Shown here: piece by piece, positions 15,808 through 23,541 of the stretch
Layout: each line of letters begins with the position of its first letter
Numbering within the stretch: the first letter of the stretch is position 1
NCBI GenBank assembly: GCA_937989585.1
Contig: CALKRW010000035.1
Location: forward strand, 1-49,290
Direction: 5' to 3'
DNA from: an uncultured Porphyromonadaceae bacterium
GTDB lineage: Bacteria > Bacteroidota > Bacteroidia > Bacteroidales > Muribaculaceae
Length of the DNA: 49,290 nucleotides
Program-made: the position numbers and the translations under genes
The notes under the pieces: model-generated
What the model saw: only the letters and a program-made list of their open reading frames with translations
What the model was told of the DNA's origin: nothing
Databases searched by the model: none

Positions 15808-17289
15808 ATGGCTAATCAAGAAAAGGGTTCCAAACTCTATCTTTTCTCCATTGTCCTGGTAGCGGTTCTCGGCGGCCTGCTCTTCGGCTACGACACAGCC
15901 GTAATCTCCGGCGCTGAAAAAGGCCTCCAGGCCTTCTTCCTCGGAGCCAAGGACTTCGTCTACACTGACACAATTCACGGCATCACATCCTCATCCGCCC
16001 TTCTGGGCTGCATCATCGGCGCTGCAATCTCCGGATTCATCGCCTCTCGCCTTGGCCGCAAGAAAGCCCTGATTCTGGCAGGCATATTCTTCTTCCTCTC
16101 GGCTCTGGGCTCATACTACCCCGAGTTCATGTTCTACGACTACGGCGTGCCCAGCGCATCGTTGCTCTGGATGTTCAACTTCTACCGTGTTCTCGGCGGT
16201 GTAGGAGTCGGGCTTGCCTCTGCAATCTGCCCGATGTATATCGCCGAAGTGGCCCCCTCGAATCTCCGCGGCACCCTGGTGTCATGGAACCAGTTCGCCA
16301 TAATCTTCGGCCAGTTGGTTGTCTACTTCGTCAATTTCCTCATCCTCGGCGAACATACTCAGCCTGTCATTGAGAAAATCAGCGAGACCATCTATCAGGT
16401 TTCGTCCTCATCCGACCAGTGGACCATAGAGACCGGATGGCGCTACATGTTTGGCTCCGAAGCCTTCGTTGCCGGTGTATTCACCATCCTTGTATGCTTC
16501 GTACCCGAATCACCCCGCTTCCTCGCCCTCATCGGCAAGGATGAACGCGCCCTCCACATCCTCACCCGCATCAACGGATTCACCAAAGCCAAAGAAGTAC
16601 TCCAGCAGATTAAGAATACTGTCGACGTCAAGTCCGAGCGTCTGTTCTCTTTCGGCGTCCTGGTAATCTTCGTCGGCGTGATGCTGTCCGTATTCCAGCA
16701 GGCTGTCGGCATCAACGCCGTACTGTATTATGCTCCACGCATCTTCGAATCCATGCACATGGGTGATCCCATGGTCCAGACCGTCATCATGGGCATCGTG
16801 AACATCTCGTTCACACTCGTTGCCGTGTTCACCGTCGAGAAACTCGGCCGCAAGCCCCTGCTCATCTGGGGTTCCATCGGCATGGCAATCGGTGCCGCCG
16901 GCGTCGCAATCTCCAACGTCTGCACCCTTCCCGCCATCGTGCCCGTCGTCTCGATCATGGTTTACTCCGCATCGTTCATGTTCTCCTGGGGCCCCATCAC
17001 ATGGGTACTCATCGCCGAGATCTTCCCGAACACCATCCGTAGCCAGGCCGTGGCCATCGCCGTGGCATTCCAGTGGATCTTCAACTTCATCGTATCGTCC
17101 ACCTTCGTGCCCATGTACAACATGAGCCTCGGTTCGATGGGTGACCGCTTCGGCCATTTCTTCGCCTACGCACTCTACGGCGTCATCTGTGTCATCGCAG
17201 CAATCTTTGTTGCCAGACTCGTTCCCGAGACCAAGGGCAAGACTCTCGAAGACATGACCGCTCTCTGGCGCAACCGCTCCAAGAAATAA
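15808..17289 (+). CDS. xylE: XylE-type D-xylose:proton symporter (MFS)
   Basis: A 493-residue sugar porter with 12 predicted membrane helices. Signature motifs are GYDTAVISGAEKGLQAFF in helix 1, GRKKALILAG in the 2-3 loop, MYIAEVAPSNLRGTLVSWNQ after helix 4, ETGWRYMFG and PESPRFLA before the central loop, QQAVGINAVLYYAPRIFESM in helix 7, GRKPLL in the 8-9 loop and PETKGKTLEDM at the C-terminus. The QQxxGINxxxYY stretch and the extended 5-6 loop resemble XylE. The xylBA genes directly upstream make xylose the likely substrate; glucose or arabinose cannot be excluded. Confidence 0.88.
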   Translation: MANQEKGSKLYLFSIVLVAVLGGLLFGYDTAVISGAEKGLQAFFLGAKDFVYTDTIHGITSSSALLGCIIGAAISGFIASRLGRKKALILAGIFFFLSALGSYYPEFMFYDYGVPSASLLWMFNFYRVLGGVGVGLASAICPMYIAEVAPSNLRGTLVSWNQFAIIFGQLVVYFVNFLILGEHTQPVIEKISETIYQVSSSSDQWTIETGWRYMFGSEAFVAGVFTILVCFVPESPRFLALIGKDERALHILTRINGFTKAKEVLQQIKNTVDVKSERLFSFGVLVIFVGVMLSVFQQAVGINAVLYYAPRIFESMHMGDPMVQTVIMGIVNISFTLVAVFTVEKLGRKPLLIWGSIGMAIGAAGVAISNVCTLPAIVPVVSIMVYSASFMFSWGPITWVLIAEIFPNTIRSQAVAIAVAFQWIFNFIVSSTFVPMYNMSLGSMGDRFGHFFAYALYGVICVIAAIFVARLVPETKGKTLEDMTALWRNRSKK

Positions 17290-17351
17290 CAACTGCTGAA
17301 ATATCATCCGACGCAATCTAAGCACAGCGCGTCAGATATTACCCTTACAGA

Positions 17352-17395
17352 CCGGGCCATCCTTTCAATGAATCGGATGGCCCGGCATTTTTTCT
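17352..17395 (+). terminator. terminator of the xylose operon
   Basis: CCGGGCCATCC (17352-17362) pairs with GGATGGCCCGG (17375-17385), an 11-bp stem with a 12-nt loop, followed by CATTTTTTCTC. Confidence 0.88.
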
Positions 17396-17480
17396 CATAT
17401 TTGCCTACAAAACACATCACTCGTCAATTATTACCCCATTTTAGATTTGATTTTCATCCTTCCGTAATCCTCTGTAATAT

Positions 17481-17488
17481 TACTTTTG
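17481..17488 (+). promoter_or_regulatory. promoter -7 element for the large pectinesterase gene
   Basis: TACTTTTG matches TAnnTTTG, 117 bp before the ATG at 17605. The -33 box at the right distance is poor. The 315-bp gap 17290-17604 holds the xylose terminator, this element and an AT-rich leader; no gene is seen in it. Confidence 0.45.
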
Positions 17489-17604
17489 CGCCAGATTTAC
17501 AGGAAGACTCCAATCCCTGACACATCATCGTTTATATAATCTATATAATTGCGATTTTTTCCTATCAATTAACCAAAATAATTTACCAATCAAAAAACAA
17601 ACCC

Positions 17605-20600
17605 ATGAAAAGACTTAAGATCTTTGCTGTCCTTATCGCGTTTCTGACCGCATGGACAGCCAAGGCCGATGAAGTCCTCATTCCGACCGCAACAGGCACC
17701 TACATCGACTGGTCCCTTGGCACCGTCGAAAATGCCAATGTCGAGAATAACGGCGCAAACATCGGCTCTACCGGAGAAAAGACAAAAGTTGTCTTCAACC
17801 TCAAGAGCGAGAAGGCAGGCAAGTACATGCTTACCATCGCTACAGGCCACAAGGGCCACGCCTTCATGGATCTCGTTCTCACCGACGCAGAAGGCAACAC
17901 CGTACTCACAGGCGTTCATGAGATCATGAACACCGGCAGCTGGACTCCTTCAACCGAATCCAAATTCTATACCCCCGAACTTCCTGCCGGTTCATACGTC
18001 CTGACAATGACTCCCCGCGACCTCACCGGCAGCAACTATGCCGGAAACTGGGGTAAACTCGCCCTTTACGATGCAAGCGTTGACAACACCGAGCACATTC
18101 CCGGCGTAGTACACACATCGCGCGCATCCATGATCGGAGGTGCCCGAGACGAAGGCCAGAACATCGGCTACATCAAGGACGGTTGCGGTTCTTCAAACGA
18201 AATAACCGTTGACGAGCCGGGCGTTTACTCCATGACTCTCGATATGGCACGCTATGGCAACGGCGTACTCACCGTCAGCGTCAACGATGCCGTAACAGGC
18301 GATCTGGAAGGAGAAACCAAATGGACTATTCCGGATACATGGGCAGGCTATGCTCCCCAGACCATAAACATCGAGGGCGAACTTACCAAGGGGCACAAGA
18401 TTCTCCGACTCGTCTTCAATGCCGACCACGGCGGCTTCATCGCCAACTACAAGGATATGACCTTCGCTAAGATTGCCGACAAATGCGCGGTCTTCCGTGG
18501 CGTCACCATCGAAGGCCAGGACGTGACTGTCGGCGAAGGCTATGACTGGAACGTCAACCTGCCCCTCGCTTACGGCGAGACAACTGTCATCAAACCCATT
18601 GTAAATAACAACGCTATCGTTACCGCAACCGCAGTCAACGGAGATGGCAATGAAGTGGAAGTCGTCAGGAACGCCGACGGCACTTTCTCGCTCCCGACTC
18701 CCGCCGGCTCGACAGCTACCGTCGTGACATTCAATGTCGCCGCCGAGGAAGGCGTCCTCGTATTCCGTGACTCTTATACACTCCGCCTGTATCACATCGG
18801 TGACATCATCCTCACCTCCCTCGTAATCGACGATACCGAAGCTCCCGCCGAACTCCTCGACGCTCTCAACGTCAAGGGCGAGACCGCCGAGGCATCGCTC
18901 AACGACTGGATTTTCACAGCCTCTCCCGTTATCGTCGGTACTTTCGCCGACAACAGCAAGGTTACCGCCGACATCGCTCTCGACGGCGACAAGGCAACCG
19001 CAACCTTCAAGGGCGAGGCCGGTTCGAAAACCAAAGCATACACCATCAACCTCTCGGGCTTCCACATCTACTCAGCAACTGAAGGCGACGAGGCTGTCAA
19101 GATTGCATATGATCCCTCGCTCAACCAGGCAGACGGCTCATGGAGCAACGGCTCATACACCATCAATCCCGTTAATGACGGCTGGAGCGGAACTCAGTTC
19201 AAGTTCAAGAACAACACTGAAATCACATTCTCTGTTCCATCGAACGTAGTCATCAAACAGATCAAGTTCGCTCGTCTGAAAGACAACTACAACCCCGGCA
19301 CAATCGGCTACGTACGTTCCGAAGGCGCCACAGTCTATTGCCCCACTTCCACCGCATTCAAGGTCGGTGACGGTGCCGAGAAAGACGTTTATGTCAACTT
19401 TGAGGGCCACAAGGCCGGTACTCCCGTTACCTTCCTCTTCACACCCGGCAGCCAGCCTGTCGCATGGTTTGAACTGCTCGTCGAGAAACTTCAGTTGACT
19501 ACCGCTCCCGAAGTCACTGCTTCTTCCGCAACTGCCACCGACTACGTCAACCACGCTGTGTTCTCCTTCAGTTTCGACCGCGAGATGGCTTCCGCCATCG
19601 CCACCGTCAACGGCGACACAAAAGTCGAAGGTGAGGTCGCAGGCGCTACTGTCCGATTCAAAGTATGGGATCTTCCCTGGGACGCTACTGCCGAAGTCAA
19701 GATTCTTCGTGGTGATGCCAAGGACATTTTCGGCAACGTTACAACCGGCGATTTCTATCGCAAGACCGTTGTAGGCAAACAGCCCGCTGTCCCCGCTATC
19801 CAGCCCATCGTCGTCAGCAATGTTGACGAATGGAAGGCCGCTCTCCAGTCCGTAGCCGAGACCAATGCAAACGCCGATGCTACACGAGCCGTCATCTTCG
19901 TCCGCAACGGTTCATACGACTTCGGCACCGAAGAACAGAACCTCGGCCATACATATAATGTATCCGTCATCGGCGAAAGCCGCGAGGGCGTTATCCTCCA
20001 CGGTACACGTTCCGGCATCTCAAGCCCCGTTATCTCTACCCGTCAGGCCAACGGCACCTTCTTCCAGGACCTGACCATGCGCAATGACCTCGACTTCGGC
20101 AAGGATAAGCGCAGCGGTGTCGGTGTCGCCCTCTACGGCGGTACAAAGGACATGCTCGTCAATGTCGCCCTCCAGTCCATCCAGGATACCTATGTCACCG
20201 GCAATCAGTCTTATCTCAAGAACTGCCACATCCACGGTAATGTCGACTATATCTGCGGCGGCGGTAACCACTACTTCGACACCTGCTACATCCACCACGA
20301 CTTTGCCGAAGGCGGCTACATCACCGCTCCCGCCACATCCGCCAACGACAAGTACGGCTATGTATTCCAGGCCAACGTCATCGACGGCTTCGACAACTAT
20401 GCTCTTGGCCGCCCCTGGCAGCAGGAACCCAGCGCTTACTTCCTCAACACCCGCATGGTCGCCAAGGCTAGCGATGCAGGCTGGGGCGCAATGGCTACTC
20501 TGCCAACCCACTTCTACGAGTTCAATTCTGTTGACGCCGAAGGCAACGCCATCGACCTCAGCACACGCCAGAACTCTCCCACTTCGACAAACTCCTACGT

Positions 20601-21057
20601 ACCCGTCCTCTCGGCCGACGAAGCCGCACGATTCACTGCACGCAACGTCCTTTGCGGTCCTGACTCATGGGATCCCTCATTCGACACCAAGGCTGTCGAG
20701 GCTCCCGCCAACGCCATGTTGGAGAACGGCGTGATCACCTGGGATGCCGTCAATGGCGCAAGCGCTTACGCCGTCTTCCTGAACGGTGAGTATGTCGCTC
20801 ATGTCACCGATACAAAGTTTGCCGTCGAAGAACCCAAAGCAGATGACGTCTACACTGTTAAGGCTGCAAACGCAATGGGTGGCCTCGGTACTCCCGCGGC
20901 TGTGAAGAACCTCACTTCCGGCATCGGTTCCATCGCTGCCGAAGACGAGGTTGAGGCTATCTACTACAACCTTCAGGGTGTACGCGTTGCCAACCCCGCA
21001 AACGGTCTCTACATCCGCGTCGCAGGCGACAAGGCTGAGAAAGTCATTGTTAAATAA
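17605..21057 (+). CDS. large secreted pectin methylesterase (CE8) with N-terminal accessory modules
   Basis: A 1150-residue exported protein that would remove methyl esters from pectin. A signal peptide (residues 1-22, ending AKA) is followed by two similar beta-sandwich modules (about 25-165 and 175-295) that look like CBM6/CBM35-type sugar-binding folds. Beta-rich linker modules follow up to ~720. The CE8 beta-helix is at about 735-1015: SIQDTYVTGNQSYL (QDT), GNVDYICGGG (in place of DFIFG), GGYITAPATS and YALGRPWQQ (catalytic Arg). A fibronectin III-like module follows, and the last ~34 residues carry the YYNLQGVRV...GLYI tag shared with two other proteins here. Probably cell-surface or extracellular. 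Confidence 0.9.
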   Translation: MKRLKIFAVLIAFLTAWTAKADEVLIPTATGTYIDWSLGTVENANVENNGANIGSTGEKTKVVFNLKSEKAGKYMLTIATGHKGHAFMDLVLTDAEGNTVLTGVHEIMNTGSWTPSTESKFYTPELPAGSYVLTMTPRDLTGSNYAGNWGKLALYDASVDNTEHIPGVVHTSRASMIGGARDEGQNIGYIKDGCGSSNEITVDEPGVYSMTLDMARYGNGVLTVSVNDAVTGDLEGETKWTIPDTWAGYAPQTINIEGELTKGHKILRLVFNADHGGFIANYKDMTFAKIADKCAVFRGVTIEGQDVTVGEGYDWNVNLPLAYGETTVIKPIVNNNAIVTATAVNGDGNEVEVVRNADGTFSLPTPAGSTATVVTFNVAAEEGVLVFRDSYTLRLYHIGDIILTSLVIDDTEAPAELLDALNVKGETAEASLNDWIFTASPVIVGTFADNSKVTADIALDGDKATATFKGEAGSKTKAYTINLSGFHIYSATEGDEAVKIAYDPSLNQADGSWSNGSYTINPVNDGWSGTQFKFKNNTEITFSVPSNVVIKQIKFARLKDNYNPGTIGYVRSEGATVYCPTSTAFKVGDGAEKDVYVNFEGHKAGTPVTFLFTPGSQPVAWFELLVEKLQLTTAPEVTASSATATDYVNHAVFSFSFDREMASAIATVNGDTKVEGEVAGATVRFKVWDLPWDATAEVKILRGDAKDIFGNVTTGDFYRKTVVGKQPAVPAIQPIVVSNVDEWKAALQSVAETNANADATRAVIFVRNGSYDFGTEEQNLGHTYNVSVIGESREGVILHGTRSGISSPVISTRQANGTFFQDLTMRNDLDFGKDKRSGVGVALYGGTKDMLVNVALQSIQDTYVTGNQSYLKNCHIHGNVDYICGGGNHYFDTCYIHHDFAEGGYITAPATSANDKYGYVFQANVIDGFDNYALGRPWQQEPSAYFLNTRMVAKASDAGWGAMATLPTHFYEFNSVDAEGNAIDLSTRQNSPTSTNSYVPVLSADEAARFTARNVLCGPDSWDPSFDTKAVEAPANAMLENGVITWDAVNGASAYAVFLNGEYVAHVTDTKFAVEEPKADDVYTVKAANAMGGLGTPAAVKNLTSGIGSIAAEDEVEAIYYNLQGVRVANPANGLYIRVAGDKAEKVIVK

Positions 21058-21118
21058 TCACGGTTCCCGTACGATTTTTCATAATCTAATCACTGAGACA
21101 TAATAATCCTTCATTCCG

Positions 21119-21153
21119 GCAGCCGCCTTATTTAGGGGCGGCTGCTGTTTTTC
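21119..21153 (+). terminator. terminator after the large pectinesterase
   Basis: GCAGCCGCC (21119-21127) pairs with GGCGGCTGC (21137-21145), 9 bp with a 9-nt loop, then TGTTTTTCTT. Confidence 0.85.
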
Positions 21154-21228
21154 TTCTCTCTCCTGTACTATTTCACGGATTCCTGTACAATTAACAAACC
21201 TGAATGTATTTTTCCGAACATTTTTTCA

Positions 21229-21236
21229 TATCTTTG
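21229..21236 (+). promoter_or_regulatory. promoter -7 element for the pectate lyase gene
   Basis: TATCTTTG followed by CACC matches TAnnTTTGC, 65 bp before the ATG at 21301. No exact -33 TTTG is present at 19-21 nt. Confidence 0.55.
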
Positions 21237-21300
21237 CACCGCCGGATGTCACTGTTGCCTCTTTACCGGCTTTTGTTACAAAAATCAAAACCTTAAATAA

Positions 21301-23394
21301 ATGAAACCAATCTTCTCACACCGCCTCGGCACGGCTCTCGCTATTACAGCAGCCATGCTCTGCGGCAATCTCTCCGTCTCGGCCTCCAGCGAGAAGGTCC
21401 CCGCCTTCCCGGGAGCCGAAGGCTTCGGTCGCTACACCACCGGCGGCCGCGGCGGAAACGTCTACCATGTCACGAATCTTAACGACGAGGGCGAAGGTTC
21501 TCTCCGCTGGGCTCTTTCACAGGCCGGTCCACGTACTATCGTCTTCGATGTTTCCGGCACGATACGCCTCAAGTCCGCCATGCGCATCCCCGCCGCCACG
21601 ACACTTGCCGGGCAGACCGCGCCAGGCGACGGCATCTGCATTGCCGACTATCCTGTATCACTGAGTTCAAACACAATCGTTCGTTACATGCGTTTCCGTC
21701 TGGGCAACACATATGTCACCCAGAATGGTGCTGACGGCTGGGATGGCCTCGGCTGTCTAGACTCTCAGGATGTCATCGTCGACCACTGTTCCGTATCCTG
21801 GAGTATCGACGAATGCTGCTCGATTCTCGGCAACCATAACACCACGCTCCAGTGGAGCATCGTCTCACAGAGTCTTGTCGCCGCCGGACATTCCAAGGGC
21901 AATCACGGTTACGGAGGCAACTGGGGCGGTTCCGGAGCCTCGTTCCACCATAATCTTGTGGCTCATCATGGCAGCCGTACTCCCCGCCTTGGCCCGCGTC
22001 CCACAACCCAGCTCGACGAGCGCATGGATATGCGTAACAACGTCATATACAACTTCGGCGGCAACGGCTGCTACGGTGGCGAAGGCATGACTGTCAACAT
22101 CGTCAACAACTACTACAAGCCCGGCCCCGGCTCTCCAACCGGAAGCAAGGGCCGTCGAATCGCCGCCGTCGGCATCCGCACAAACTCATACTGCAATACA
22201 TATCCGGCATATGCTCCCGCGCTGCACCTCTGGGGCAAATATTTTGTTGAGGGTAACGTCAACCCCATGTATGCTGACGTGACAAACAACAACTGGAACC
22301 TGGGCGTCCTCCAGCAGATTGACAAGTCCTACAGCGCTACTGACGGAACATGGAACGAACAGGTTGCCGAAGACATCCACGCCAAATCGCCGATGGACTT
22401 CATCTATACGACTACTCACACCGCCGAAGACGCTTACGAGCGCGTCCTCTCCTACGCCGGCGCCTCACTCAGCCGTGACTTCGTTGATGCCGAGGTTGTC
22501 AGCGACACTCGCAATGGCGTCGCCAGCCACACCGGTACAGGCTGTGGCAAAGGCTTCATCAACAGCCAGAATGACAACAAGCCGGCTGACGCCCCCGCAG
22601 ACTGGAGCGCATGGCCTCTCCTGAAATCCACCGACGCACCCCTCGACACCGACCGCGACGGCATGCCCGACGCATGGGAAACCGCCAACGGCCTCGATCC
22701 AAATAATCCTGCCGACCGCAACACCATCAATGCCGAGGGATACACCATGCTCGAGGTTTACCTCGCCTCTCTCGTCGCTGACATCACCGCAGCCCAGAAT
22801 GTCGGCGGCACAGTCGAAGGCTCCATCATCGAATACGATCCCGTCGAGGAATCTTACGAGATTTCCTCCACAACACGTGTAGATAACACCTGGTGCTTCG
22901 GCCACGGCATGGCCATCAGCAATAACGCCGGCGGCAGTTATACAACTTCCGGCGAATACATCGGCATGGGTCGCGACCAGGATCACCTCATCGACCTCCC
23001 CGCGGGAGCAGCCATAACATGGATCAAGTTCGAAGGTCGCGGACGTTACAGCAGCAGTTCTTACACTGACGCCAGCCTTGTTCGCCTCGGCGAGACAACC
23101 TTCGAGGAAGGCAAGTACATTCTGCCCAAGGGTGCTACTCCCGGCGAGTTCTCTGTCGCTCTTCCCGAAGGAGGCGCACGCAACAACCTCACCATCCGCT
23201 GGCACGGCAACAATCCCTGGGTAAAGATGACTCTCTACACCACTCCCGTTCCCGATGACCTCGGCGTCGGCGACATCATGGTCGACGGCAAGCCTGCCGA
23301 TGACGCATGGTACAACCTTCAGGGCATCCGCATCCCCGAGCCTACCCGTCCCGGTCTCTACATCCACAGCGGCCGCAAGGTTTACGTTCGCTGA
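21301..23394 (+). CDS. secreted pectate lyase, PL1-like, with C-terminal surface tag
   Basis: A 697-residue exported protein that should cleave de-esterified homogalacturonan by beta-elimination. After the signal peptide (about residues 1-29) the catalytic beta-helix starts with FPGAEGFGRYTTGGRGG and VTNLNDEGEGSLRWAL, typical of bacterial PL1 proteins. Next come TIVFDVSGTIRL, TLAGQTAPGDG, DVIVDHCSVSWSIDE and HHNLVAHHGSRTPRLG. A DTDRDGMPDAWE calcium-binding-like repeat lies at about residue 450. A beta-sandwich module precedes the last 31 residues, which carry the WYNLQGIRI...GLYI...KVYVR tag. Its products are the substrate of the GH105 half of the fusion protein. Confidence 0.9.
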   Translation: MKPIFSHRLGTALAITAAMLCGNLSVSASSEKVPAFPGAEGFGRYTTGGRGGNVYHVTNLNDEGEGSLRWALSQAGPRTIVFDVSGTIRLKSAMRIPAATTLAGQTAPGDGICIADYPVSLSSNTIVRYMRFRLGNTYVTQNGADGWDGLGCLDSQDVIVDHCSVSWSIDECCSILGNHNTTLQWSIVSQSLVAAGHSKGNHGYGGNWGGSGASFHHNLVAHHGSRTPRLGPRPTTQLDERMDMRNNVIYNFGGNGCYGGEGMTVNIVNNYYKPGPGSPTGSKGRRIAAVGIRTNSYCNTYPAYAPALHLWGKYFVEGNVNPMYADVTNNNWNLGVLQQIDKSYSATDGTWNEQVAEDIHAKSPMDFIYTTTHTAEDAYERVLSYAGASLSRDFVDAEVVSDTRNGVASHTGTGCGKGFINSQNDNKPADAPADWSAWPLLKSTDAPLDTDRDGMPDAWETANGLDPNNPADRNTINAEGYTMLEVYLASLVADITAAQNVGGTVEGSIIEYDPVEESYEISSTTRVDNTWCFGHGMAISNNAGGSYTTSGEYIGMGRDQDHLIDLPAGAAITWIKFEGRGRYSSSSYTDASLVRLGETTFEEGKYILPKGATPGEFSVALPEGGARNNLTIRWHGNNPWVKMTLYTTPVPDDLGVGDIMVDGKPADDAWYNLQGIRIPEPTRPGLYIHSGRKVYVR

Positions 23395-23434
23395 TTCCCC
23401 TTCGCAACACGCTATTCATCCCTGACTGATATGG

Positions 23435-23466
23435 CGGTGTGTCACAACTTGGCACACCGTCTTTTT
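23435..23466 (+). terminator. terminator of the pectate lyase gene
   Basis: CGGTGTG (23435-23441) pairs with CACACCG (23453-23459), followed by TCTTTTT. It shows that the coding frame starting at 23431 upstream of the GH3 gene is not translated from there. Confidence 0.75.
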
Positions 23467-23483
23467 CTCCCCCACCCCACTGA

Positions 23484-23515
23484 TTTGCTTATTTGGCTTT
23501 TTATGACTAACTTAG
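23484..23515 (+). promoter_or_regulatory. promoter of the GH3-GH43 operon
   Basis: TTTG (23484-23487), a 20-nt spacer and TAACTTAG (23508-23515), one mismatch from TAnnTTTG. The predicted start is about 20 bp before the ATG at 23542. Confidence 0.55.
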
Positions 23516-23541
23516 CGCTATATTTCATCACATTTCAAACC

